Shown here: positions 1 through 7,000 of the stretch, piece by piece
How positions within the stretch are numbered: the stretch's first letter is position 1
Layout of the letters: each line of letters opens with the position of its first letter
Source: a virus
IMG/VR virus record: IMGVR_UViG_3300048596_000029
Location: 1-24,508 of that record
DNA length: 24,508 nt
Reading direction: 5' to 3' (one strand)
Position numbers and translations under genes: made by a program
The notes under the pieces: model-generated
Told to the model about the DNA's origin: nothing
Seen by the model: only the letters and a program-made list of their open reading frames with translations
The model's database searches: none

Positions 1-3
1 CTG

Positions 4-279
4 ATGGCCGGAACACGCCGCGGAGCTGGGGGCAGCGGCCGGGTCACCCGGGCCGACGCCCGGCCGGTCGAACGACGGGCCCGGCTGCAAGAGCGGCTGG
101 ACAACGCGAAAACCGCCCGGGAGAAGGTCAGCTGGGTCTCCGCTCACCTGCGGTCGATCATGGCCGACCCGGATGTGGACGACGCCAACAGCAACCGGGC
201 CGCGGAGCAGGCCGTGATCTACCTCCTCCGCCTGTCCGACGACCTGGAAGCCACGATCACGCGGAAGGAGAAGAAATGA
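4..279 (+). CDS. Small charged hypothetical protein
   Basis: This encodes 91 residues. The N-terminus is basic and Gly/Arg-rich; from about residue 25 it is a charged, probably helical protein (Arg, Glu, Asp and Ala rich). No catalytic motif is visible. The start is 4 bases from the window edge, so an upstream start or RBS cannot be judged. Its stop overlaps the next ATG (ATGA at 276-279), which suggests translational coupling with the membrane protein that follows. It opens the block that leads to the FtsK/TraB-like translocase, so a role in that module is inferred from position only. Confidence 0.6.
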   Translation: MAGTRRGAGGSGRVTRADARPVERRARLQERLDNAKTAREKVSWVSAHLRSIMADPDVDDANSNRAAEQAVIYLLRLSDDLEATITRKEKK

Positions 280-716
280 CCACCGACACCGACACGGACC
301 TCTCCCCCCGGGGGAGTGGAGCTACTGAGGGTGAACCCACACCCACACCCCACAGTGTGGGTTCGGAAGCCGATGGGGGTGGGGGGAGGGGGCTAACGGG
401 CACACGTGCACGCGTGCGCGCGAGACTACAGGTTCCCTCCGCACCGGAGCTACTGCACACCCTCTTCGTCGGTGACGGAACGTCACCGTGGCCGTCGACG
501 TTGCCGCGGTGCAAAAACCGGATCGACTACGCCCGGCACGGCCAGTGGTGCGCACCGGACAGCACCGGGCTGCGCTGGGCCTACCTGCTGCTGTTCACGC
601 TGCCGATCGCGTGCCCCGTCGCGCTTGCCGTCGACGTCCTCGACTGGGCCACGCACCCGGCCGGCCGCCTGGCCGTCACCGCCCTGATCGTCTGGATCGT
701 CGCGGTCAGCCTCTAA
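276..716 (+). CDS. Membrane protein of the transfer-like module
   Basis: This encodes 146 residues. The first 60 residues are low-complexity (Thr, Asp, Pro, Gly, Arg). A conserved-looking middle follows (CKNRIDYARHGQWC), and the C-terminal 50 residues form two hydrophobic segments (about 98-118 and 128-146). The start overlaps the previous stop and has AAGGAG just upstream. The arrangement of a short soluble head followed by two membrane segments beside a TraB-like gene resembles the small spread (Spd-type) membrane proteins of actinomycete conjugative elements; that identity is inference. The N-terminal coding DNA has unusual structure (G-rich run, alternating purine-pyrimidine tract, inverted repeat). 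Confidence 0.7.
   Translation: MTTDTDTDLSPRGSGATEGEPTPTPHSVGSEADGGGGRGLTGTRARVRARLQVPSAPELLHTLFVGDGTSPWPSTLPRCKNRIDYARHGQWCAPDSTGLRWAYLLLFTLPIACPVALAVDVLDWATHPAGRLAVTALIVWIVAVSL
333..364 (+). repeat. Inverted repeat inside the membrane-protein gene
   Basis: Perfect 10-bp arms GAACCCACAC (333-342) and GTGTGGGTTC (355-364) flank a 12-base C/A-rich loop. It lies in the low-complexity coding region, 10 bases upstream of a G-rich run (375-392) and a 23-base alternating purine-pyrimidine tract (400-422). Confidence 0.7.
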
Positions 717-737
717 CCAGGAAGGACATTCAAGGTC

Positions 738-1250
738 ATGAGTTCGTTTCTGCTTCAAATGGGCACCACGATCGGCGGTGGACTGGCGTTCATCACGCTC
801 GCGCTGATCTTCAAGCGCCTCAAGCCGCAGTGGCACGGTTTCCGGGCGCTACTCATGCTGGCCGGAGGCGTGATCGCGATCATCCCGATCGCGAAGGTCA
901 TCGGGTTGGTGACCGGGTGGCTCCAGGACCTGTTCCGCCTGTTCGCGATGTGGGCCAGCGGCATCCCCACAGCAGGCACCGTGTTCCAGGACATCTTCAC
1001 CGCCATCGCGGCGGGCATGCCGTGGATCATCGCCGTCGGTTTCGCCGGCTGGGTCATCCACGACATGTTCCCCCGGCTGACGGCGCTGCGTTCCAGTGGC
1101 GGGGGCACCTTCGGGGACCGGCTGGGCAACATGAACGCCGCCGCACCCCGCACGATGTGGATCGCCCTGGTCGTCCCCGCGTCGCTGGCGCTGCTGGCGC
1201 CACTGTCGTTCCTGCAACAGCTCGGCGCGTCGCCGCAGGCCGGCGGCTGA
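738..1250 (+). CDS. Multi-pass membrane protein of the transfer-like module
   Basis: This encodes 170 residues. The hydrophobic profile suggests four membrane segments: about residues 7-24, 35-60, 84-110 (GMPWIIAVGFAGWVIHDMF) and 145-163. The segment order and the Gly/Ala-rich helices fit a small inner-membrane protein. ATG 738 follows a purine-rich stretch (GGAAGGACATTCAAGG). It ends one base before the next start at 1252. Proteins of this size between a small Spd-like protein and a TraB-like ATPase are common in actinomycete mobile elements; a pore or anchor role for the translocase is inference. Confidence 0.75.
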   Translation: MSSFLLQMGTTIGGGLAFITLALIFKRLKPQWHGFRALLMLAGGVIAIIPIAKVIGLVTGWLQDLFRLFAMWASGIPTAGTVFQDIFTAIAAGMPWIIAVGFAGWVIHDMFPRLTALRSSGGGTFGDRLGNMNAAAPRTMWIALVVPASLALLAPLSFLQQLGASPQAGG

Positions 1251-1251
1251 C

Positions 1252-2478
1252 ATGGACCCCATCACGTTCTGCCTCATCGTCGGCTGGCTGGTCGCCTACC
1301 GGACCACGATCGGCGCGTACTGCGTGGTCGCCGACAAGGAAACACCGTGGGCCAAAGCCCGCACCGCACGCACGGCCCGCCGGGACGCGAGCACCACATC
1401 CCCCAAACGCACCGCGCGAGGATTCCTCGGCCGCCTCTACGGCGACATGTGGGAAGACCTGCACGACTGGCGGGAACACGCTCGGGCCCGCCGTATCAAC
1501 GACCGCCTCACCGGCGGTCGCCGGCCGACCCTGCGGGAACGGGCCGCCCGGCTGATGGACCTCGTCCGCGGCACCTTCCGTAGACCCGACAACACCGAAG
1601 ACGAGGAATTAGGGGAAGAGGAACCTATCCAGACCCCCGACGTGCCCACGGTGGAGACCACGCCCGCGGTTGATGACCAGGCCGCCCCCACGTCGGCTGG
1701 CGAGACCACACCGACCGCGCCCACACCGACCGCGCCCAACAACACGTCCCCGACCAGTAGCCAACCCAGCAACGGCCCGGCCGACGAGGAACTGACCGAC
1801 GACGTAGAAGCCGGCAGCGACTTCGCCCAGGCCCCGGACCTCCCGCCCCGGTCCTGGTGCACGTGGCCTACCCCTAGCGCCGAGCTGGGCCAGTGCGGCC
1901 TCCGAACCGACCCCGGCGAGCGTTTCTGCCCCGCACACCTGCGCGCCATCGTCGAGACCGCCAAGAACTTCGCCGAGACCCGCGCTGCGCCCGCCCCGAC
2001 CGGCCCCGTGCCGATCGCAGGCGACACCGAAACGAACCCGCCCGCACCGGCGTTCCCGGCTGAACGACCGCGCCTCAGCGTCGTGCCAAACCCCACCCCA
2101 GACCCCGAACCGGTACCTGCCGGGTCGGTGCACAACCCGGACAACGGAGGAAACATGACCACCCCCACGCAAGCCCCCCTGACGGATGACACGCCCAGCG
2201 TGCAGAACATCACCCAGTTCGCCGATGACGTCTGCAAGAGCGGCGGCGAGGAATGGCCGGCGACGCTGGAGAACGCCGAGACCAACGTGGCCAGCGCGGG
2301 CCTGGGCGGCGACCCGGAGATCGCGGCCGCGCTCGGCACCATCAAGGAAAGCGCGGCTGCGATGGCCGCCGCCGGCGCAGACCTCAAGCAGGCCATGGCG
2401 AAGCACGTGGCCCTCGCGGCGAACGTGTCCGACACCCAGCACGTCGGCACTCAGATCGGCGCCTACCAGAACCAGTAA
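1252..2478 (+). CDS. Membrane-anchored Pro/Thr-rich protein with Cys/His motif and helical C-terminus
   Basis: This encodes 408 residues in three parts. Residues 1-25 form one membrane segment (FCLIVGWLVAY) followed by a basic region. Residues 120-180 are a Pro/Thr/Glu linker. Residues about 202-227 hold a Cys/His cluster (WCTWP, QCGL, FCPAH), which could bind zinc. After another Pro-rich stretch, the last 107 residues are Ala/Glu-rich and probably helical. ATG 1252 follows the previous stop by one base. An independent start with a much better RBS lies in frame at 2155, so the C-terminal part may also be made alone. The family is not recognised; position before the translocase suggests an accessory of that module. 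Confidence 0.65.
   Translation: MDPITFCLIVGWLVAYRTTIGAYCVVADKETPWAKARTARTARRDASTTSPKRTARGFLGRLYGDMWEDLHDWREHARARRINDRLTGGRRPTLRERAARLMDLVRGTFRRPDNTEDEELGEEEPIQTPDVPTVETTPAVDDQAAPTSAGETTPTAPTPTAPNNTSPTSSQPSNGPADEELTDDVEAGSDFAQAPDLPPRSWCTWPTPSAELGQCGLRTDPGERFCPAHLRAIVETAKNFAETRAAPAPTGPVPIAGDTETNPPAPAFPAERPRLSVVPNPTPDPEPVPAGSVHNPDNGGNMTTPTQAPLTDDTPSVQNITQFADDVCKSGGEEWPATLENAETNVASAGLGGDPEIAAALGTIKESAAAMAAAGADLKQAMAKHVALAANVSDTQHVGTQIGAYQNQ
2155..2478 (+). CDS. Possible nested in-frame product: small helical protein
   Basis: ATG 2155 is preceded by GGAGGAAAC, one of the best ribosome sites in this block, inside the reading frame that starts at 1252. The product would be 107 residues: a Thr/Pro-rich start, a DDVCKSGGEEWPATLE segment and an Ala-rich helical region. 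Either a separate protein is made from the same frame, or the longer frame is a read-through of two genes without an intervening stop. Which of these is real cannot be decided from the sequence. Confidence 0.5.
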   Translation: MTTPTQAPLTDDTPSVQNITQFADDVCKSGGEEWPATLENAETNVASAGLGGDPEIAAALGTIKESAAAMAAAGADLKQAMAKHVALAANVSDTQHVGTQIGAYQNQ

Positions 2479-2501
2479 CCGGCTGATACGGCCGATCCCG
2501 C

Positions 2502-2529
2502 CGGGCCAGAACACGCCTGTTCTGGCCCG
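2502..2529 (+). terminator. 12-bp hairpin before the translocase gene
   Basis: A perfect inverted repeat, CGGGCCAGAACA (2502-2513) and TGTTCTGGCCCG (2518-2529), closes a CGCC loop. It lies in the 121-base gap between the nested protein and the translocase. No T-run follows, so it may be a weak terminator, an RNA processing or stability element, or a protein site. Confidence 0.55.
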
Positions 2530-2599
2530 TGCGGAACCAGCCGGCACCCGCCCCGCCCCTCCTTCTCCTGCCTTCCGCCAAACAGGGAGTCCCACCGCA

Positions 2600-4753
2600 A
2601 TGGACGACACCGCAACCCTCGACACGAGCACCGCGGGGGCACCTATCACCCAAGGCGACCTCGACGGGTCCGGTCACCACGACGCCGACAGGACGAAGCC
2701 GTGGGTGACCCAGGCGATCAAACAAGCCGTGCCGCTGCCTGTCGCCGCGATGCTGTGGGGCGCCGCGGAGGCCGCACATGCCACCGCCGATGTGTGGCCG
2801 TGGGGGGTACCTGTGACTGTGGCCGTGTACGTCGTCGGCGCGATCGCGGCCTGGACGTCATGGGCGAAAAACCACCCCGAGAACCGGGCCCAACGCCGCC
2901 GCTGGGTACGGACCGTCATCGCATCCAGCGGGACGTGGCTGCTGTGGGCGGCGCTCACCGGCCCCGGCCAGTGGGCGGGCCTGCTTCTCGTCGCTGGCGG
3001 TGCCGCGACGATGCTGCCGTACTGGACGCGTAACAGTCCGTGGCAACCCGACACGATCTACGCCACCCCCAACGACGGCGGGGACGACCCGGAAGAGGAC
3101 ATGGAGGTCCCCGACGCCCCCGTCCTGGAAGTGGTCGAGCATCGGACCGCCAACCAACTCCACTGGGACACCGTCGTCGCCGGCCCCCACGGCACCCCCG
3201 GGCTCGCCGGGACCAGGCTGGTCGACCCGGACATCACCGACGGGTACGAGGAGTACACGATCCAACTCGTCGCCGGGAAACAGACATCACTGGCGGCCAC
3301 CACCAATGTGCGGAACATCGCGTCCGCGTACGGGCGGTCCATCACCACGATCGCCGTCATGCCACACCCCTCCGGTGTGGAAAACAAAGCCAAGATCCGG
3401 TTCGCGAAAGACAACCCGCTCGCGAAAACGTTCTGGTGGCCCGGCCCCGAACAAGCCCTGGACCTGCGAGGAGGCAACATTCGGGCGATCTTCGGCTACC
3501 ACGGCGACGGATCCCCAGTGTGGTGGGAGTTCTACCGAAACGGGTGGGGCGCCAAAGGCGGCGGCGTGTTCGGCGACACCGGCTCCGGCAAGTCCGAACT
3601 GCTCCGCAGCCTGATCACCTCAGCCGCCTACTCCGGCCTGATCCTGCCGGTCGTCGGCTGCCCCCAGGGCGGCGCGTCGTTCCCCATGTGGATCGAACAC
3701 TCCGACTGGTCCGCGCCGACCGCCGACGAGATCCTGCTCCAAGCCCGCGGACTACGCCGCGCCCACGCAACCCGATCCATGATCAACCGGTTGATGAAGC
3801 GGGAACTCCACGTCCCCACCCCCGACGAACCGATGCTGCTGTGGACCATCGACGAACTCCACAAAATGCGGGAACACCCAGACGCCGCCGAGTTCTACCA
3901 AATCCTGGACCTGATCGAACGGGAAGGCCGCAAGACCGCAGTCCGCGCCCTCGTCGCCGACCAGGACATGTCAGTCCCCGCGACCTTCTTCAACATCGGC
4001 ACGATCCGCCGGTCACTCCTAGCCGCCCAGGTCGTCACCTTGCGGATGGGCGCCCAGCTCGACGCCCAAGTGGGAAGCGCGCTGCTGGTCAACCCGCGAG
4101 CCTTGCCGAAAGAGTTCCCGGACGGCACCCCGACCTCCGGGCTTGGCGCCCTGGTCGGCGACGCCGAGACGATGCGCGTCGGCCGGCTGCGGGACGCGTG
4201 GGCGCTGGCGAAGAACGCACCCCGACTCACGATCGAGAAAGCGGTCGCGAACGCGATCGGCCCGGACTACCTCGACCGCCACGCCCGCGGCCTGCGGCAA
4301 GACGGCGAGGCCGCCGCCGAGATCTTCGAGGTCGACCCGGAATTGTTCGCCCAGATCGTCGCGGACAAACCGGAACTGGCCGCGGCGGCTGAAGCGGCAC
4401 GCCTGGAGAAGATCGCCCGCACGTTCCAGCTGACCGGCGACGAGACCACTCACCTGCGTGACCTGGCCCGACCAACGGACCCGCTCGCCCCTCGCATCGT
4501 GATGCCCGCAGTGCCTCGCTGCCAGGTCACGCCACTCCGCCCGGTACCCGCAGCGACATGGACCTGCCTGGAGCGCGTCGAGGAGCTCTTGAAGAACGGT
4601 GTCACCCGGTTCGGCGAGATCGAGGCGGCAGCCAAACGCCCCGACGGGAAGACCTACAGCGAGACCGCGATCCGGGAAGCCCTCAAGGAGTTGATCAGCC
4701 AGGGGCGCGCGGAAGACGGAGGCCACGCCCACTACCGATTTCGTGCCGCCTGA
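2600..4753 (+). CDS. FtsK/SpoIIIE/TraB-like DNA translocase
   Basis: This encodes 717 residues from ATG 2600. The N-terminal 150 residues hold hydrophobic segments (about 47-90 and 110-150) that would anchor it in the membrane. The Walker A motif GDTGSGKS is at 325-332 and the Walker B motif LLWTIDE ends at D418/E419, typical of FtsK-HerA ATPases. The last 65 residues (CLERVEELLKNG onward) look like a winged-helix domain, as in the DNA-reading gamma domain of FtsK and the C-terminus of Streptomyces TraB. Such proteins pump double-stranded DNA across membranes during cell division or mycelial conjugation. The neighbouring membrane proteins favour a TraB-like transfer role over chromosome partition. 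A frame-open extension upstream of 2600 looks like shadow sequence. Confidence 0.9.
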   Translation: MDDTATLDTSTAGAPITQGDLDGSGHHDADRTKPWVTQAIKQAVPLPVAAMLWGAAEAAHATADVWPWGVPVTVAVYVVGAIAAWTSWAKNHPENRAQRRRWVRTVIASSGTWLLWAALTGPGQWAGLLLVAGGAATMLPYWTRNSPWQPDTIYATPNDGGDDPEEDMEVPDAPVLEVVEHRTANQLHWDTVVAGPHGTPGLAGTRLVDPDITDGYEEYTIQLVAGKQTSLAATTNVRNIASAYGRSITTIAVMPHPSGVENKAKIRFAKDNPLAKTFWWPGPEQALDLRGGNIRAIFGYHGDGSPVWWEFYRNGWGAKGGGVFGDTGSGKSELLRSLITSAAYSGLILPVVGCPQGGASFPMWIEHSDWSAPTADEILLQARGLRRAHATRSMINRLMKRELHVPTPDEPMLLWTIDELHKMREHPDAAEFYQILDLIEREGRKTAVRALVADQDMSVPATFFNIGTIRRSLLAAQVVTLRMGAQLDAQVGSALLVNPRALPKEFPDGTPTSGLGALVGDAETMRVGRLRDAWALAKNAPRLTIEKAVANAIGPDYLDRHARGLRQDGEAAAEIFEVDPELFAQIVADKPELAAAAEAARLEKIARTFQLTGDETTHLRDLARPTDPLAPRIVMPAVPRCQVTPLRPVPAATWTCLERVEELLKNGVTRFGEIEAAAKRPDGKTYSETAIREALKELISQGRAEDGGHAHYRFRAA

Positions 4754-4783
4754 CCGCCACCGGCCACCGAAAGGAGACCTCCG

Positions 4784-5344
4784 TTGACGACCACGTTACG
4801 AGTGCCCGCACCACCCGCCAGGCCCCACCGAAACCGCAGGCACTCCCTGACCGCCCGCCGTCGGCCCGGTCGGCGGGGCCCGCTATCGACTGTGCTCGCC
4901 ATCGCCGCCGTCCCTCTTGTCGCGTACGGCTTTGTCAACACCACCAGCACCGGCGGCGGCACACCCACCGGTGGGCCAGCCACACCGCCCCAAATCCAGG
5001 TGTGGATCACCGAAGCCGACCAGATCCTGCAAGCGAACGGCACCCCCACCAGCGCCCTCGATGACTCCGCCGTCGCCCTGATCATCCAACACGAGTCCGG
5101 CGGCAACCCCGCGGCGATCAACCGCACCGACTCCAACGCCGCTGCCGGCACCCCCAGCATCGGGCTGATGCAAACCATCGGGCCAACGTTCCAGCGCTGG
5201 GCGGTGCCGGGTCACGGCGACATCCGCAACCCGGTAGACAACATCGCCGCCGGGGTCCGGTACGCCATCGGCCGCTACAAGTCCCTCGGCAACGTCCCCG
5301 GGGTCCGCTCTGTCCGCGCGGGCGGCCCCTACCGCCCGTACTGA
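4784..5344 (+). CDS. Membrane-anchored lytic transglycosylase (SLT/GEWL fold)
   Basis: This encodes 186 residues from TTG 4784, which has AAAGGAG eight bases upstream. An Arg-rich cytoplasmic start is followed by one membrane segment (about 35-52) and a Gly/Thr linker, so the catalytic part lies outside the membrane. The transglycosylase pattern is visible: IIQHESGGNP with the catalytic Glu at 104, then SIGLMQTI (125-132) and NIAAGVRYAIGRY (153-165). Enzymes of this type cut the glycan strand of peptidoglycan. Directly behind the translocase it probably opens the cell wall for a transfer channel; a role in phage entry or lysis is the alternative. Confidence 0.88.
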   Translation: MTTTLRVPAPPARPHRNRRHSLTARRRPGRRGPLSTVLAIAAVPLVAYGFVNTTSTGGGTPTGGPATPPQIQVWITEADQILQANGTPTSALDDSAVALIIQHESGGNPAAINRTDSNAAAGTPSIGLMQTIGPTFQRWAVPGHGDIRNPVDNIAAGVRYAIGRYKSLGNVPGVRSVRAGGPYRPY

Positions 5345-5379
5345 CCCCCACCCAGAAACTGAACCAGTACCCCCCGTGC

Positions 5380-5422
5380 GCCAGTGGGCCTGTGACCTTT
5401 CCCCGGTCACGGGCCCACTGGC
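5380..5422. terminator. Long hairpin between convergent genes
   Basis: Two 18-base arms (5380-5397 and 5405-5422) pair with a single G-U type mismatch around a TTTCCCC loop. The hairpin lies between the plus-strand transglycosylase and the minus-strand gene ending at 5436, so it can serve both directions. There is no T-run. Confidence 0.75.
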
Positions 5423-5435
5423 ATGTTCAGACGGT

Positions 5436-5669
5436 TCACCCGCTGTCAGCAGCCAACCAAGCGCGGACAGTGGCGCCCTCAACCATCCACGCATCCCAGG
5501 CGTCGAGGTCTGCCTGAATGTAGAAGGTGTCCCGCGATGGCTGGGTGTCGGCCACGTTCAGGACCCACTCGGCGTACAGCCGGTCGTCCGCGATTCGACG
5601 CGGCGGGCAGAGAGCGTTGATTGCGGGGTTACGGACCAGCGCGGTGGGGGAAGAGGTGGTGGAGGCCAT
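5436..5669 (-). CDS. Small hypothetical protein, minus-strand island
   Basis: This encodes 77 residues, with many Ala, Asp and Trp (LDAWDAWMVEGATVRAWLAA near the end). No known motif was recognised. ATG at 5669 has GGAG about eight bases upstream on the minus strand. It is the last of three minus-strand genes and ends against the convergent hairpin at 5380-5422. A GC hairpin between it and the gene before it may reduce its transcription. Confidence 0.6.
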   Translation of the reverse strand: MASTTSSPTALVRNPAINALCPPRRIADDRLYAEWVLNVADTQPSRDTFYIQADLDAWDAWMVEGATVRAWLAADSG

Positions 5670-5721
5670 GGAAGTTGCTCCATTCGGGTGCGGACAGGCG
5701 GAGACGGTGCGACGTTAGGAG

Positions 5722-5742
5722 GGCCCCGGGGAAACCGGGGCC
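5722..5742 (-). terminator. GC hairpin downstream of the 5751-6035 gene
   Basis: Perfect 8-bp stem GGCCCCGG / CCGGGGCC with a five-base loop, nine bases beyond the stop of the minus-strand gene. There is no T-run on the minus-strand side, so it may be a weak terminator or attenuator ahead of the 77-residue gene. Confidence 0.5.
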
Positions 5743-5750
5743 AGTCGGCG

Positions 5751-6035
5751 TTACTTCGTCATCACCCGGATTCGGCGGTCGGCGGGGTGGATGATCGTGC
5801 GGTCGCCATCCGCGCTGTAGCCGATCAGCGAGCCGTCTTCCTGAGCGATGAACCGGGTGCGCACGTAGAGGTTCACGCCCTGGACGGTGCCGCTGTGCTC
5901 CCAGACCACGAGCGGGGTGCCGGGGGTGGCCATGGCGGAGAGTTCCTTGGCGGTGAACACGTCGCTGCGGCGCCTGTTGCTCCGGAGGGTGTGGCGGCCG
6001 TTGTAGGTGGTGTCGGGGGTGATGTAGGTGGTCAT
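5751..6035 (-). CDS. Small beta-rich hypothetical protein under operator-type promoter
   Basis: This encodes 94 residues when started at ATG 6035, which has AAGGAG upstream (minus strand). An upstream in-frame ATG at 6074 would place the start inside the promoter, so 6035 is preferred. The sequence alternates polar and hydrophobic residues (LVVWEHSGTVQGVNLYVRTRF), typical of a small beta fold. No family was recognised. Its promoter at 6074-6102 carries an inverted-repeat operator shared with the upstream minus-strand gene, so the two probably respond to the same repressor. Confidence 0.7.
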   Translation of the reverse strand: MTTYITPDTTYNGRHTLRSNRRRSDVFTAKELSAMATPGTPLVVWEHSGTVQGVNLYVRTRFIAQEDGSLIGYSADGDRTIIHPADRRIRVMTK

Positions 6036-6069
6036 CGTCGGACTCTCCTTGGCGTCGCCCTGCAGTAAG

Positions 6070-6100
6070 GACAACGTTACGCGCGCCCGGTAACTTTGTC
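6070..6100 (-). promoter_or_regulatory. Promoter with overlapping inverted-repeat operator (copy 1)
   Basis: On the minus strand TTGACA (6102-6097) and TAACGT (6079-6074) are separated by 17 bases, a near-consensus housekeeping promoter. Arms GACAACGTTAC (6070-6080) and GTAACTTTGTC (6090-6100) are inverted around nine bases with one mismatch and cover both promoter boxes, so a bound protein would block RNA polymerase. It drives the gene starting at 6035. Confidence 0.8.
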
Positions 6101-6142
6101 AACACGTCGCCGTGTTGAGGTCACCGGGCGGCTGGCGCACCA

Positions 6143-6631
6143 CTACAGGCCGAGAAGGGCCGCTTCACTCAGGACCGCACGCTTGCGCTCCAACATTTCC
6201 GCCGCGCGGTCGCGCCAGGTCGGATTGCCGTTCCTGCCCACCTCATACGCCCACATAGCGAACCGGTGCACGTGGAAGTAGGTGAGTTCGGCCTGGAACC
6301 ACTGGGCCCCGGTCGGGTCTCCGGTCTCCGGCAGCCCGTAGTGGCGCAGCATCCGCCGCGCGTCATCAGCGTCACCCCGCAACTTCTCGGTGGCCCACTG
6401 GGCGCGCTGCAGGATCTCCCTGCCGCCACCCTTGACCCGCATGCCCCGGGCGGACAGGGCGCGGGCGGCGCAGGTGGAGCCGTAGTAGGTGACCTCTTCG
6501 GTGTTCCCGTCGGCGTCGAGGATCGCGAGGACCACCGTGGACCGCAGGCCCGACTTGCCGCACTTCTCGCACACGATGCACTCATCAGTCACGCCGATGT
6601 ACCGGAAAGCGGGGGCGGTGGTGGCGGTCAT
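6143..6631 (-). CDS. Cys-rich, probably zinc-binding hypothetical protein
   Basis: This encodes 162 residues from ATG 6631 (GGGAG upstream). The N-terminal half has CIVCEKCGKSGLRST and a later YYGSTCAAR, so four cysteines could hold a zinc ion. The C-terminal half is helical and charged and has an aromatic patch (WFQAELTYFHVHRFAMW). It is the first gene of the minus-strand island, preceded by a promoter with an operator. In-frame sequence before 6631 runs through that promoter and is not counted. The family was not recognised; lysogenic (moron-type) expression is a guess from orientation and promoter. Confidence 0.75.
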   Translation of the reverse strand: MTATTAPAFRYIGVTDECIVCEKCGKSGLRSTVVLAILDADGNTEEVTYYGSTCAARALSARGMRVKGGGREILQRAQWATEKLRGDADDARRMLRHYGLPETGDPTGAQWFQAELTYFHVHRFAMWAYEVGRNGNPTWRDRAAEMLERKRAVLSEAALLGL

Positions 6632-6663
6632 CTTCAGTCTCCCTGACATCGTCCGGCAACAAG

Positions 6664-6696
6664 GACAACGATACGCGCGCGGCTTAACGTTGTCTA
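6664..6696 (-). promoter_or_regulatory. Promoter with overlapping inverted-repeat operator (copy 2)
   Basis: On the minus strand TAGACA (6696-6691) and TATCGT (6673-6668) are spaced by 17 bases. Arms GACAACGATAC (6664-6674) and TTAACGTTGTC (6684-6694) repeat the architecture of copy 1: 11-base arms, nine-base GC-rich spacer, both boxes covered. It drives the gene starting at 6631. Confidence 0.78.
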
Positions 6697-6783
6697 GTGG
6701 GTATCTCGTGTAGCCGACCGGCGCCGAACCTTTCACCATGCGGGGGTTTCACTGTGTCGTCCCACGTCAGGTCAGGGTTAGGT

Positions 6784-6844
6784 CACGACGCGGGCCCTGT
6801 CAGCGTCGTGGTGACGCGGTGTCACACCACTGTGGGGTAATAAT
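6784..6844 (+). promoter_or_regulatory. Possible promoter region of the small-gene operon
   Basis: TAATAAT (6838-6844) is a rare AT-rich patch 31 bases before the ATG at 6875 and could be a -10 box; no convincing -35 box is spaced correctly. Upstream lie an 8-bp inverted repeat (CACGACGC 6784-6791, GCGTCGTG 6803-6810) and the small palindrome GTGTCACAC (6819-6827), both possible regulator sites. The gap from 6632 to 6874 is the divergent control region between the minus-strand island and this operon. Confidence 0.4.
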
Positions 6845-6874
6845 GCGATCAACATCCCCAGGGAGGCGCCTGAC

Positions 6875-7000
6875 ATGCGTAAACGCAGGTATCGGCCGGT
6901 CACTCGGTTCGGGATGTACGGGGCGTTCCTCGGGGGTGTGTTCGGGACGCTGCTGCTGGCTGGGTGCGCGGTGGGTGTGGTCAGGGCGTGCACGCCGTGA
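6875..7000 (+). CDS. Candidate mini-lipoprotein (41 residues)
   Basis: ATG 6875 is preceded by AGGGAGG at a good distance. The product has a basic start (MRKRRYRP), a hydrophobic stretch and LLLAGC, a lipobox with the cysteine at residue 31, leaving an 11-residue mature tail with a second cysteine. If processed it would be a tiny outward-facing lipopeptide; otherwise it is a single-span membrane peptide. Its stop overlaps the GTG of the next gene (6997), suggesting coupled translation. Small lipoproteins in phages can block superinfection (T5 Llp is one example); that role here is speculative. Confidence 0.6.
   Translation: MRKRRYRPVTRFGMYGAFLGGVFGTLLLAGCAVGVVRACTP

Noticed and set aside
488-1555. 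355-codon plus-strand frame across the membrane-protein genes
   Set aside because: It is Arg/His/Pro-rich, overlaps two better-supported membrane proteins and has no ribosome site.
5376-6068. 230-codon plus-strand frame opposite the minus island
   Set aside because: The minus-strand genes have RBS sites, promoters and sensible composition, while this frame begins in the terminator hairpin and reads through promoter 1.
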